This document shows, in pieces, positions 1 to 8,455 of a DNA stretch of 33,252 nt. This DNA comes from Pluralibacter sp. (GTDB lineage Bacteria; Pseudomonadota; Gammaproteobacteria; Enterobacterales; Enterobacteriaceae), in NCBI RefSeq assembly GCF_019237635.1, contig NZ_JAFAGS010000130.1, positions 1 to 33,252 of the forward strand. Reading direction: 5' to 3'. Each line of letters starts with the position of its first letter. Within the stretch, counting starts at the first letter, position 1. The notes beneath the pieces were generated by a model. That model saw only the letters and a program-made list of their open reading frames with translations. It was not told where the DNA came from and did not search any database. The position numbers and the translations under genes are program-made.

Positions 1-1
1 A

Positions 2-466
2 CCCTACTTTTTTACTACAGAATGTGTAAATGAGATTAAAGTGCTCGCAATGGAAAATCTGCGGCATGTTAAAGCTATCCCCGGAGCTATTGATTTCATC
101 AAAAAAATACCCTCAGATCGCTATGCGATTGTTACCTCCGGAGCCAAAAAGATATCAATGCAGAGTGTTGTAAATGCCGGATTGCCAGTACCCGACTATA
201 TGATTTCTGCTGAAGACGTCACTCACGGTAAACCCGATCCGGAACCATACCTGAAGGCAGCCAGAATGCTGGGGGTCAACCCGGATGAATGTCTGGTTTT
301 TGAGGATGCAGAGTCTGGCATTCGGTCAGCCCAATCTGCTGGAATGCAAGTTATCGTAATTAATCATTCTTGTTATAGTCATGTAGATAACACTCTCATA
401 CAATTACCAGATTACAGGAATATGACTGTCACCATGGGTAATAAGTTGATAGAGCTCAACTGGTAG
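2..466 (+). CDS. HAD-superfamily sugar-phosphate phosphatase, 3' part (5' end outside window)
   Basis: The reading frame is open to the left edge of the window, so this is the C-terminal part of a longer gene. The GTG at position 41 is therefore probably internal. Visible HAD motifs are the motif II Thr/Ser in AIVTSGA, the motif III lysine in HGKPDPEPY, and the acidic motif IV in LVFEDAESGI. The first motif (DxDGT) would lie off the left edge. The ending resembles the beta-phosphoglucomutase / 2-deoxyglucose-6-phosphatase branch (E. coli HxpA/HxpB-like), which hydrolyses small sugar or polyol phosphates in the cytoplasm. The substrate cannot be told. The codon use is AT-richer than the backbone genes to the right. 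It is convergent with a DeoR-family repressor gene, a common pairing in sugar-utilisation loci. The partner genes would be to the left. Confidence 0.8.
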   Translation, partial: PYFFTTECVNEIKVLAMENLRHVKAIPGAIDFIKKIPSDRYAIVTSGAKKISMQSVVNAGLPVPDYMISAEDVTHGKPDPEPYLKAARMLGVNPDECLVFEDAESGIRSAQSAGMQVIVINHSCYSHVDNTLIQLPDYRNMTVTMGNKLIELNW

Positions 467-498
467 ATCGCAAGTGTCGATTCTGAACTCCAGGGTAC

Positions 499-531
499 AA
501 AAACGATAGTGATAACGACATATCACTATCG
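499..531 (-). terminator. Intrinsic terminator of the DeoR-family gene
   Basis: A perfect 11-bp inverted repeat has arms at 504-514 and 521-531 and a 6-nt loop. On the minus strand the hairpin is followed by five T residues (499-503). It begins immediately after the stop codon of the regulator gene. The stem is AT-rich, so termination may be partial. It lies between two convergent genes. An operator role is possible but less likely at this position. Confidence 0.6.
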
Positions 532-1290
532 TCATGCCGAATGAATATTCACAGAACTGGGAAGGGTCTGTTTTTCATTGTTTGTCAAATTGCGTTCAAA
601 GATGATCATGTCAAGTTCGTCAAATGAACAGTAACAATATAATCCCTGTACAGATAACTTTGACGTATCTGCCAACAGAATGACCTCTCTGGTTTGTTCT
701 CGTACAACCTCTTTAACTTCAAGCTCTCTGTATGAACCAACTGTCGGGCCATTCGGATGGAAGCCATCACACCCCATAAATGCAATATCAAATCTTATCT
801 GTCTCAGCGCGCGCTGAGCCCATGCCCCCACATAAGAGTAACTTTTCGGGCGTAATTCTCCCCCGGTAACCATGAGCGTGTTCTTGCTTTCAGAAAGTGC
901 ATTTGCCGCCATCATTGAGTTAGTGACAATTGTTAAATCTTCAAACATATTCAGAACATTGGCAACTTGTAAGGCAGTGGTGCCAGAGTCGATAAAAACA
1001 GTCTTTTTATCTGCAATAAGTGATGTTGCGTAATTTGCTATTCTGGATTTTGCATCAGAATGTTCTGATATTTTGTATGGCAATGGGTTTTCAATATAAC
1101 TGCTGGCTGGTAATACTACCCCATGTCCTTTCTGGAGGATTTTTTTCTCGTGTAACTCTGCAACATCTTTACGGATGGTTTCAGTTGTCACATCGAACAT
1201 TTTCGCCAGTTCGTTAATTTTTGCGCCCCCGTTGGTTAGTACCACGTTGACTATTTTATTTCTTCTTTCGATATCGACAGGTCTTGCCAT
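532..1290 (-). CDS. DeoR-family transcriptional repressor
   Basis: The 252-residue protein has the DeoR layout. An N-terminal winged helix-turn-helix spans roughly residues 5-57 (INELAKMFDVTTETIRKDVAEL is typical). It is followed by a DeoRC sugar-phosphate-sensing domain, including the IDSGTTALQVANVL and TVGSYRELEVKEVV segments. Such proteins usually repress a neighbouring sugar catabolic operon until a phosphorylated intermediate binds. The convergent HAD phosphatase gene to the left fits a sugar-utilisation locus mostly outside the window. Which sugar is unknown. The gene is AT-richer than the backbone, consistent with acquisition. No target operator can be identified, because the region upstream of this gene contains no divergent partner. 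Confidence 0.88.
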   Translation of the reverse strand: MARPVDIERRNKIVNVVLTNGGAKINELAKMFDVTTETIRKDVAELHEKKILQKGHGVVLPASSYIENPLPYKISEHSDAKSRIANYATSLIADKKTVFIDSGTTALQVANVLNMFEDLTIVTNSMMAANALSESKNTLMVTGGELRPKSYSYVGAWAQRALRQIRFDIAFMGCDGFHPNGPTVGSYRELEVKEVVREQTREVILLADTSKLSVQGLYCYCSFDELDMIIFERNLTNNEKQTLPSSVNIHSA

Positions 1291-1642
1291 TCAAGTTTTC
1301 TCATTGCTAATGAATAATACAGGTTGGCGAGCTTAAAACCGATATGGAAGACCATATCGCTCGCACAACGCTCCAACTGTAGCAGCAGATTGTCCTCCGG
1401 TGAAGGATGTTGTGTTATGAGGGTTTGGCCGTTTTTTGCTTTCTCGTATGCAGGATAACGAGTGTGACTACCAGCCGTTTCACCTATTACTCAGTCGCCT
1501 GGATAACTTAACGCCCGGGGAAACGTGCTCCGAAACCCAAACACTGTAACAGCGTCATCGGTCAGTTGCTACCTTTGCAACAGCGCAAAAAACTCGGCGA
1601 GCGTACGCCGCAGGCCTTTCTTCAGGCGCTGCGGCGCGAGGA
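1291..1642. other. Gene-free junction between accessory block and yfgD
   Basis: This 352-bp interval separates the regulator start from the yfgD stop. In E. coli K-12 the gene beyond yfgD is hda, but nothing resembling the Hda C-terminus is seen here. Two short plus-strand open stretches in different frames can be read: 1448-1549 (33 residues from ATG, containing LLLSRLDNLTP) and 1512-1646 (no good start, ending TPQAFLQALRRED). They could be decayed transposase or chance reading frames. I do not recognise either one. The left part probably carries the promoter of the regulator gene. Confidence 0.4.
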
Positions 1643-1999
1643 TTAAAGGATGTCGAGAACCTGTTCGGGCGGGCGGCCGATACGCGCTTTACCGTGGCTG
1701 ACCACTATCGGGCGTTCAATCAATTTCGGGTTGTCGACCATTGCCTGAATCAATGCCGCTTCGCTCAGCGTGTCGTCGGCCAGGTTCAGCGTCTGATACA
1801 GATCTTCTTTTTTGCGCATCAGTTCGCGCGCGCTGACCATGCCCAGCATCTTCAGCAGCGACGTCAGTGCGGCGGCATCCGGCGGCGTGTCCAGATACAG
1901 CACCACCTCAGGCTCGACGCCTTTTTCCTTCAACAGACCTAAGGTTTCGCGGCTCTTGGAGCAGCGCGGGTTGTGGTAAATCGTTACCGCATGACTCAT
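1643..1999 (-). CDS. yfgD: YfgD, ArsC-family (arsenate reductase-like) thioredoxin-fold protein
   Basis: The 118-residue protein has the ArsC signature HNPRCSKSR with the catalytic cysteine at residue 13. Further arginines lie in SARELMRK, IERPIVV and GRPPE, at places corresponding to the arsenate-binding arginines of ArsC. Glutaredoxin-dependent arsenate reduction is therefore chemically plausible. However, YfgD is a chromosomal housekeeping paralogue, and its physiological substrate is not established to my knowledge. The gene follows bepA with a 9-bp gap and has its own AGGA ribosome-binding sequence, so the two are probably co-transcribed as in E. coli. No arsB or arsR gene is nearby. Confidence 0.9.
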   Translation of the reverse strand: MSHAVTIYHNPRCSKSRETLGLLKEKGVEPEVVLYLDTPPDAAALTSLLKMLGMVSARELMRKKEDLYQTLNLADDTLSEAALIQAMVDNPKLIERPIVVSHGKARIGRPPEQVLDIL

Positions 2000-2008
2000 C
2001 AGGTGTCC

Positions 2009-3472
2009 TTACATTTTGGTATAGGGTTTGAACGTTTCCTGCAATTGACGCAACTGGTCGATACGCGCGTCGTAGCGGGCCTGCTGCAGGCTGCCCAGTT
2101 TCACTTGCGCGCTGGCGCCGCTGAGCAGGGAAATGGCCTGGTCAAGACGACCGACCAGCGCCATATTTTCCGCGCGGGCGGCCAGCTCCTGATCGCGGTT
2201 GCCGAGCTGCGCTTCGGCCTGCGCCAGCAGTTCCCAGCCGTTGGTGTCGTCTTTATAGGTAAAGGTGTAGCGGTTGAGCAACGTTGCCGCTTCAGCCGGT
2301 TGTCCGGCCTGCAACAGGGCGTTGGCGAGGTTCAGCTGCAGCACCGGGTTGGTGCGCAACTCGCGCGCGCCCTTCAGACGGTTAATGGCGTCGCTGTTTT
2401 TCTTCTGTCCGAGGTCAATATCGGTGGCAAGGTCAATATACCAGGCGTTTTGTGGATTGGCGCTCAGCAGCGGTTGCAGCAGCTTGCTGGCCTCCGCGTA
2501 TTTATCGGCGCCCATGGCCTGCACGGCGCGACCATACAGCGCAGCATGCTGTTCGCGGATATTGCCCTTCGACCAGTTATCAAGCAGGTCGGTGGTGAGC
2601 TTATTTTGCCCGTTGTTGTACATGCCGAGGATACGCGCTTTCGCCATGTAGAAATCTTCAGAAGACTGGACGACGACCGGGCGCATCTGGTTGGCGCGGT
2701 TGCGGGTGTCGGCCAGACGGCTTTCCGGCAAGGGGTGCGTCAGCAGCATTTCCGGCGGGCGTGAGGCGTAGCGCGCCTGATCAAGCAGCTTATCCATAAA
2801 CTGCGGCATCCCCTGTGGGTCGAATCCTGCGCGCTGTAGCACCTGGATACCGATGCGATCGGCTTCCTCTTCGTTCTGGCGGGTGAAGCTAATCATGCCC
2901 TGTTGGGTGCCTGCCAGCGTACCGGTCAGTGCGGCCATCCCCGCCTGGGGGCTCGCCATTGCCAACAAAATAGAACCCAGTGCGCCGACCCAGGTCAGCG
3001 GCGCGTTGCGCTTCTGATCTTCCATTGCGCGGGCCAGGTGGCGCTGGGTCACGTGAGAGATTTCGTGCGCCATGACCGATGCCAGCTGGCTTTCGGTATC
3101 GGCATAACGGAACAGCGCCGAGTGCAGAACAACGTTGCCGCCGAAGAAGGCGAAGGCGTTCAGCTCGTCATTGTTAATCAGGTAGAAGTGAAAGGGTGTT
3201 CGCACCGAGTTGGCGTGAGAGACCAACCGCATGCCGAGGCCGTTAATATACTGCACCAGCAGCGGGTCGTTAATCAGCGGGGCGCTGCCGCGAAGCTGAC
3301 GAACGTAGTAATCCCCCATCTGCATCTCCTGACCGATGGAGAGCGTGCTTCCTGCTGTGGTACCCATATCCGGCAGCGTGTCTGCGGAATCGGCAAAGGC
3401 TGGCAGCACCTGGCCCAGCGTCAATGATGCTATGAGTGTCGCCAACAGCGTTTTTCTCAACTGCCTGAACAT
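2009..3472 (-). CDS. bepA: BepA, periplasmic metalloprotease/chaperone of outer-membrane assembly
   Basis: BepA (YfgC) assists or degrades stalled outer-membrane proteins such as LptD together with the BAM machinery. Counted from the ATG at 3472, the protein has 487 residues, the same as E. coli. An upstream in-frame start would add 15 residues before [10 protein letters not shown] and spoil the signal peptide, so I reject it. The order is a signal peptide with cleavage near residue 27 (AFA before DSADT), an M48 protease domain with HEISH at 136-140, a third ligand in the EEEAD segment near 201 and His246, then C-terminal tetratricopeptide repeats (about 310-480). It heads a leftward pair with yfgD and is divergent from perM. 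In E. coli it is under sigma-E control, but I could not assign a sigma-E promoter here. Confidence 0.96.
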   Translation of the reverse strand: MFRQLRKTLLATLIASLTLGQVLPAFADSADTLPDMGTTAGSTLSIGQEMQMGDYYVRQLRGSAPLINDPLLVQYINGLGMRLVSHANSVRTPFHFYLINNDELNAFAFFGGNVVLHSALFRYADTESQLASVMAHEISHVTQRHLARAMEDQKRNAPLTWVGALGSILLAMASPQAGMAALTGTLAGTQQGMISFTRQNEEEADRIGIQVLQRAGFDPQGMPQFMDKLLDQARYASRPPEMLLTHPLPESRLADTRNRANQMRPVVVQSSEDFYMAKARILGMYNNGQNKLTTDLLDNWSKGNIREQHAALYGRAVQAMGADKYAEASKLLQPLLSANPQNAWYIDLATDIDLGQKKNSDAINRLKGARELRTNPVLQLNLANALLQAGQPAEAATLLNRYTFTYKDDTNGWELLAQAEAQLGNRDQELAARAENMALVGRLDQAISLLSGASAQVKLGSLQQARYDARIDQLRQLQETFKPYTKM

Positions 3473-3701
3473 AACCTCAGTTCCTGTCTGTGGGGGATGT
3501 GCCAGTTTGACCGACAAAGCGTCTTTGCGTTCCCCTGTCGGCCGCTTTCAAAGTTTATCTGCCTGCGGCGGCATTGAAAACAAACATTCAATGACTTTTG
3601 ATGTTTGAGGCTTTCCTCATAAAAAGCGAAGTCTTTTCTGTGACAGTTAGATACAATTTATCAGTTTCTTTCGACCCGCTCATACAGGGAACGGTGTAGT
3701 T

Positions 3702-4766
3702 ATGCTTGAGATGTTGATGCAATGGTATCGCCGTCGCTTTAGCGACCCGGAGGCGATAGCGTTACTGGTCATTCTGCTTGCCGGTTTCGGCATCCTTTTC
3801 TTTTTCAGTGGATTGCTTGCTCCGCTGCTGGTGGCTATTGTGCTTGCCTATCTGCTGGAGTGGCCGACAATCCGGCTTGTGCGCATTGGCTGTTCCCGAC
3901 GCTGGGCAACCTCCATTGTGCTGGTGCTGTTCGTCGGTATTGTACTGCTGATGGCGTTTGTGGTGATGCCGGTTGTCTGGCAACAGGGAATTAACCTGAT
4001 CCGCGACATGCCGGGCATGCTCAATAAGCTTTCTGACTATGCCGCCACGCTGCCGCGGCGCTACCCGGCGTTAATGGATGCGGGCATCATTGACGCCATG
4101 GCCGATAACATGCGCAACCGCATGCTGACGATGGGCGACTCGGTGGTGAAATATTCCCTGGCGTCCCTGGTCGGCCTGCTGACGCTGGCGGTATACCTTA
4201 TCCTTGTGCCGCTGATGGTGTTCTTCCTCGTCAAAGACAAAGAGCAGATGCTCAACGCCGTGCGCCGCATACTGCCGCGTAACCGCGGGCTGGCGGGCCA
4301 GGTCTGGAACGAGATGAACCAGCAAATCACCAACTATATTCGCGGCAAAGTGCTGGAGATGGTGGTGGTGGGCGTCGCGACGTGGGTTGGCTTCCTGCTG
4401 TTTGGCCTCAACTACTCGCTGCTGCTGGCGGTGCTGGTCGGGCTGTCGGTGCTTATTCCCTATATCGGCGCCTTCGTGGTGACGATTCCGGTGGTGGGCG
4501 TGGCGCTGTTCCAGTTCGGTCTCGGCACCGAGTTCTGGAGCCTGTTCGCCGTGTATCTGATTATCCAGGGGCTGGATGGCAACCTGCTGGTGCCGGTGTT
4601 GTTCTCCGAGGCCGTGAACCTGCACCCGCTGGTGATCATCCTCTCGGTGGTGATTTTTGGCGGATTGTGGGGCTTCTGGGGGGTCTTCTTCGCTATCCCG
4701 CTGGCGACGCTGATAAAAGCGGTGATGCATGCCTGGCCGGATAGTCCGTCGGGCGACGGGCCGTAA
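3702..4766 (+). CDS. perM: PerM (YfgO), AI-2E transporter family membrane protein
   Basis: The 354-residue protein has the layout of the AI-2E transporter (TqsA/PerM) family. A short basic N-terminus is followed by pairs of hydrophobic helices near residues 17-50 and 65-90. A central soluble segment covers about 90-150, and several more membrane helices follow, including the family-typical IPYIGAFVVTIPV and GLDGNLLVPVLF stretches. Its transported substrate is unknown. It sits divergent to bepA with a 229-bp intergenic region, as in E. coli. Its stop codon overlaps the start of the next gene by one base (TAATG at 4764-4768), which would couple translation of the downstream regulator. Confidence 0.93.
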   Translation: MLEMLMQWYRRRFSDPEAIALLVILLAGFGILFFFSGLLAPLLVAIVLAYLLEWPTIRLVRIGCSRRWATSIVLVLFVGIVLLMAFVVMPVVWQQGINLIRDMPGMLNKLSDYAATLPRRYPALMDAGIIDAMADNMRNRMLTMGDSVVKYSLASLVGLLTLAVYLILVPLMVFFLVKDKEQMLNAVRRILPRNRGLAGQVWNEMNQQITNYIRGKVLEMVVVGVATWVGFLLFGLNYSLLLAVLVGLSVLIPYIGAFVVTIPVVGVALFQFGLGTEFWSLFAVYLIIQGLDGNLLVPVLFSEAVNLHPLVIILSVVIFGGLWGFWGVFFAIPLATLIKAVMHAWPDSPSGDGP

Positions 4767-5944
4767 TGAAAAAGCAATATCTGAAGGACTACACCGCGCG
4801 ACAGATTGTCCAGCGGGCGATGAGTATTATTCCGTACTCCGTCAACGTGATGGACGAACACGGCATCATTATCGCTTCAGGGGAGCCGTCGCGGATTCAC
4901 CAGCGGCATGAAGGCGCCATCCTGGCGCTGAAGGATAATCGGGTCGTTGAGATTGACTCCGCCACCGCCATTCGGCTCAAGGGCGTGCGCCCTGGCATCA
5001 ATCTGCCTATCTCTTTCCACGGGCAACTGATTGGCGTGCTGGGGATAACCGGCGAGCCCGATGAGGTGCGGGCCTACGCGGAACTGGTCAAAATGGCGTC
5101 CGAGCTGGTGATTGAACACATGGCGCTGATTGAGCAAAAAGAGTGGGACAAGCGCTATCGCGAAGAGCTTATCCACCAGCTCCTGATGCGCGAACCGCCC
5201 GCCGAGCGGCTGCATTCGATGGTTGCCTATCTGGGGATCGATCTACAGCAGCCGATGGTGGTGGCGATAATCGAGCTACGCCAGCCGGACCGGGAAGCGC
5301 TGCGCAACCTGATGGACTACTTTGAAAACCGCGCCCGCGACCATCTGGTAACCTTCACCGATTTCAACGAACTTATCATCATTAAGCCCATCAGCATGAA
5401 GGGCGGGCGCTGGGATCTGCTCCAGGAGATGAAGGATTTACAGTGTTTTAAATCCTGGGCCAGCAGCTCCGGTTTTAGCCGAATTATCGTCGGCGGCCAT
5501 TTCCCGGGAGAGAGCGGGCTGCACCGTTCGTGGCAGACCGCCCGCGCCACGCAGGCGATGGTGAAGCGGCAAAAAGTGAAAGATCAGTACGTGTTCTACC
5601 ATGACTACGCGCTGCCAGCGCTGCTGAGCGATGTGGCCGAAAGCTGGCAGGTGCAGGAACTTTCCCGCCTGTGGCTACAGCTGGTGAATAACGACAGTAA
5701 AGGCGTACTGCAACAAACGCTGCGGACATGGTTTGAGCATAATTGTGACCTTTCTCAAACGGCGAAGGCGCTGCATATTCATGTCAATACGCTGCGCTAC
5801 CGCCTGCAGCGTTGTGAAGAGATAACGCATATAAAAATCAATGACATGAAAAGCGTGCTCTGGCTGTTTATCGGCATGGAGCTCCAGCGTGACGCTGTAG
5901 ATTCCCACAATTTATCGGCAAAGCGCCCTGCGAAAGTTCGTTAA
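4766..5944 (+). CDS. CdaR-type (sugar diacid) transcriptional regulator
   Basis: The 392-residue protein resembles E. coli CdaR (SdaR). An N-terminal putative sugar-diacid recognition domain (about 6-140) includes INVMDEHGIIIASG-like and LPISFHGQLIGVLGITGEPDEVR segments. A GGDEF-like middle region follows. A C-terminal PucR-type helix-turn-helix (about 325-380) ends in HIHVNTLRYRLQR. CdaR activates glucarate, galactarate and glycerate genes and responds to such acids. This copy lies directly upstream of a GntP permease and a glycerate kinase, so it most likely activates them. It is a family member at a different locus from K-12 cdaR, so I leave the symbol empty. The start overlaps the perM stop and no good Shine-Dalgarno is visible, suggesting reinitiation. 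Confidence 0.88.
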   Translation: MKKQYLKDYTARQIVQRAMSIIPYSVNVMDEHGIIIASGEPSRIHQRHEGAILALKDNRVVEIDSATAIRLKGVRPGINLPISFHGQLIGVLGITGEPDEVRAYAELVKMASELVIEHMALIEQKEWDKRYREELIHQLLMREPPAERLHSMVAYLGIDLQQPMVVAIIELRQPDREALRNLMDYFENRARDHLVTFTDFNELIIIKPISMKGGRWDLLQEMKDLQCFKSWASSSGFSRIIVGGHFPGESGLHRSWQTARATQAMVKRQKVKDQYVFYHDYALPALLSDVAESWQVQELSRLWLQLVNNDSKGVLQQTLRTWFEHNCDLSQTAKALHIHVNTLRYRLQRCEEITHIKINDMKSVLWLFIGMELQRDAVDSHNLSAKRPAKVR

Positions 5945-5979
5945 AACCTCCAGTTCAGACGGCCGGGGTTTTCCCCATA

Positions 5980-6007
5980 CTGCGCCTGTCAATTAACAGG
6001 AGCGCAG
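5980..6007 (+). promoter_or_regulatory. Hairpin covering the ribosome-binding site of the GntP permease gene
   Basis: CTGCGC (5980-5985) plus CTGT (5986-5989) can pair with ACAG (5996-5999) and GCGCAG (6002-6007), leaving a GA bulge and a 6-nt loop. The Shine-Dalgarno sequence AGGAG (5998-6002) falls in the 3' arm and bulge, 8 nt before the ATG. The structure could limit translation of the permease. A second small GGGG-TTTT-CCCC hairpin lies just upstream, near 5964-5975. The regulatory role is inferred only from the pairing. Confidence 0.35.
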
Positions 6008-6010
6008 AGA

Positions 6011-7279
6011 ATGACATCGGTATCGACACTGGGAGCCATAGCCGCATTGGTCGTGGCCATATTTCTGATTTTACGTAAGGTTTCTCCGGCCTACGGCATG
6101 ATGGCCGGCGCGCTGGTTGGGGGGCTTATTGGCGGCGCGGGGCTGGTTGAGACCGTGACGCTGATGGTCACCGGCGCGCAGGGGATCACTAACGCCGTGC
6201 TGCGTATTCTGGCGGCGGGCGTACTGGCGGGTGTGCTGATTGAATCCGGCGCGGCGAACACCATCGCCGAAACGGTGGTGAAGAAAATTGGCGAGACCCG
6301 GGCGCTGCTGGCGCTGGCGATAGCCACGCTGTGTCTGACCGCCGTCGGCGTGTTTATCGACGTGGCGGTCATTACCGTGTCGCCTATCGCGCTGTCTATC
6401 GCCCACAAGGCGGGGCTGTCCAAAACCGCGATTCTGCTGGCGATGGTGGGCGGGGGTAAAGCGGGTAACGTGATGTCGCCGAACCCGAATACCATCGCCG
6501 CCGCCGATGCTTTCCACGTTCCGCTGACGTCCGTCATGCTCGCCGGGGTGATCCCGGGGCTGTTCGGTCTGGTGTTGGCGTATCTGCTGGCGAAAAAGCT
6601 CAGCCACAAAGGCAGCCCGGTGACCGCCGATGACGTGATTACTCACGACGCGACGCGCCAGCAGCCACGCTTCTGGGTCTCCGTCAGCGCTCCGCTGGTG
6701 GCGATTTTTCTGCTCTCCCTGCGCCCGATTGCGGGCATTGCGATTGACCCGCTGATTGCGCTGCCAGTAGGCGGCCTGGTGGGAACGCTGCTGATGGGGC
6801 GTGCGCGTCAGACGAACCAGTTTATGGTGGCAGGCCTCTCTCGTATGGCGCCGGTGGCCATTATGCTGCTCGGCACCGGAACGCTGGCGGGGATAATCGC
6901 TAACTCAGAGCTGAAAGACGTGCTGATCCACGGGCTGACGGCATCTGGGCTTCCGGCATACCTGCTGGCGCCGGTCTCCGGGGCGATTATGTCGATGGCG
7001 ACGGCGTCGACCACGGCGGGAACAGCGGTGGCCTCCAGCGTCTTTGCGCCAACGTTGCTGGAGCTGGGCGTTTCCGCGCTGGCCGGTGCCGCAATGATCC
7101 ACGCCGGGGCGACGGTGCTCGACCACCTTCCGCACGGCAGTTTTTTCCATGCAACGGGCGGCAGCGTGAATATGCTTATTCGTGAGCGCCTGAAGCTGAT
7201 GCCGTATGAAACGCTGGTCGGCCTGACCATTGCCCTTGTTTCCACGTTGATGTTTGGCGTGTTTGGACTTGCAGGATAA
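6011..7279 (+). CDS. GntP-family sugar-acid/glycerate permease
   Basis: This 422-residue, very hydrophobic protein has about a dozen membrane segments. It carries GntP-family features, such as the MVGGGKAGNVMSPNPNTIA segment near residues 145-165 and the MSMATASTTAGTAVASS segment near 325-340. The family imports gluconate, idonate, fructuronate, serine and related hydroxy-acids by proton symport across the inner membrane. It lies between a CdaR-like regulator and a glycerate kinase gene. Only two bases separate its stop from the kinase start, so glycerate or a close relative is the best substrate guess. Length and motif order look intact. Confidence 0.88.
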   Translation: MTSVSTLGAIAALVVAIFLILRKVSPAYGMMAGALVGGLIGGAGLVETVTLMVTGAQGITNAVLRILAAGVLAGVLIESGAANTIAETVVKKIGETRALLALAIATLCLTAVGVFIDVAVITVSPIALSIAHKAGLSKTAILLAMVGGGKAGNVMSPNPNTIAAADAFHVPLTSVMLAGVIPGLFGLVLAYLLAKKLSHKGSPVTADDVITHDATRQQPRFWVSVSAPLVAIFLLSLRPIAGIAIDPLIALPVGGLVGTLLMGRARQTNQFMVAGLSRMAPVAIMLLGTGTLAGIIANSELKDVLIHGLTASGLPAYLLAPVSGAIMSMATASTTAGTAVASSVFAPTLLELGVSALAGAAMIHAGATVLDHLPHGSFFHATGGSVNMLIRERLKLMPYETLVGLTIALVSTLMFGVFGLAG

Positions 7280-7281
7280 CC

Positions 7282-8424
7282 ATGATGAAGATTGTGATTG
7301 CACCCGATTCCTTTAAAGAAAGCCTGTCCGCGATGGGCGTGGCATCCGCCATTGAAGCCGGTTTTCGTGAAATCTATCCTGACGCGCAGTACGTCAAAGT
7401 CCCGATGGCGGACGGGGGCGAAGGTACCGTCGACTCTCTGGTTGAGGCCAGCGGCGGGCGCTATCAGGACAGCGAGGTGATGGGGCCGCTGGGCACGCCG
7501 GTTACGGCGCGCTGGGGGATGATGGGCGATGGCCGGACGGCGATTATCGAAATGGCGGCGGCCTCCGGGCTGCACCACGTTCCGCCGCAACTGCGTAACC
7601 CGCTCAATACCACCAGCTATGGTACCGGCGAGCTTATCGCCGCCGCGCTGGATCAGGGTGTTGAGCAAATTATCCTTGGCATCGGCGGGAGCGCGACCAA
7701 CGACGGCGGCGCCGGTATGATGCAGGCATTAGGGGCGCGTTTGCTGGATGCGAGCGGCGGGGAGATTGCCCGCTCCGGTAGCGGTCTGGAGGCGCTGGCG
7801 TCCATCGATCTCAGCCAGTTGCATCCGGGGTTGGCGACGGTCGCCATCACCGTCGCCTGCGATGTGAATAACCCACTGTGCGGGCCGCGCGGCGCATCGG
7901 CGGTGTTTGGTCCGCAAAAAGGGGCGACGCCGGAGATGATTGCCAGGCTTGATGCGGCGTTAGCCAACTGGGGCCGTCTGATGGCGAACACCACCGGCAT
8001 TGAGGTGCTGGACGCTCCCGGCGCAGGCGCGGCGGGCGGTATGGGGGCGGCGCTGCTTGGTCTGCTCAACGCCACGCTGCGGGCAGGTGTTGAGATAGTG
8101 GTCGAAACGCTGTCGCTTGAGGAGCAACTGAAAGATGCGGATTTGGTGATAACCGGGGAAGGGCGGCTCGACAGCCAAAGTATTTGCGGTAAGACGCCTA
8201 TTGGCGTGGCGCGGGTGGCGAAACGCCATCATAAGCCGGTTATCGCGCTGGCAGGCGGGTTACAGGCCGATCACCCGGTCGTGTTTGAGCACGGCATCGA
8301 CGCGGCGCTATCGATTCTGACGCACATTGTGACGTTACCGGAAGCGCTGGATGAGGCGGAGTATAATCTGCGAACGACGGCGCGCAATGTTGCCGCCATC
8401 TGGAAACTGGCAAGTCAGGCATAA
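7282..8424 (+). CDS. Glycerate kinase (GarK/GlxK family)
   Basis: The 380-residue protein starts with the family-typical MKIVIAPDSFKESLSA (one extra Met if the first of two tandem ATGs is used; 7285 is the alternative start). Conserved segments include ADGGEGTVDSLVEA, GIGGSATNDGGAGMMQALG and VITGEGRLDSQS. These kinases phosphorylate glycerate, usually to 2-phosphoglycerate, feeding glycolysis. E. coli has two paralogues, garK and glxK, in galactarate/glucarate and allantoin loci. This copy belongs to neither context, so no symbol is given. It is the last gene of the regulator-permease-kinase cassette and ends at a strong terminator. Confidence 0.93.
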   Translation: MMKIVIAPDSFKESLSAMGVASAIEAGFREIYPDAQYVKVPMADGGEGTVDSLVEASGGRYQDSEVMGPLGTPVTARWGMMGDGRTAIIEMAAASGLHHVPPQLRNPLNTTSYGTGELIAAALDQGVEQIILGIGGSATNDGGAGMMQALGARLLDASGGEIARSGSGLEALASIDLSQLHPGLATVAITVACDVNNPLCGPRGASAVFGPQKGATPEMIARLDAALANWGRLMANTTGIEVLDAPGAGAAGGMGAALLGLLNATLRAGVEIVVETLSLEEQLKDADLVITGEGRLDSQSICGKTPIGVARVAKRHHKPVIALAGGLQADHPVVFEHGIDAALSILTHIVTLPEALDEAEYNLRTTARNVAAIWKLASQA

Positions 8425-8455
8425 AAATTAACGCCCCGGTCCGGGGCGTTAATTT
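8425..8455. terminator. Bidirectional intrinsic terminator
   Basis: The interval is a perfect 15-bp inverted repeat around one central base (arms 8425-8439 and 8441-8455). It has a GC-rich core (CCCCGG/CCGGGG) and A/T-rich outer arms that supply T runs on both strands. It fills the gap between the stop codons of the convergent glycerate kinase and bcp genes and should terminate both. Confidence 0.85.

Noticed and set aside
3473-3517. Fifteen-residue N-terminal extension of BepA
   Set aside because: The extension is not part of known BepA and would displace the signal peptide. The ATG at 3472 gives the standard 487-residue length.
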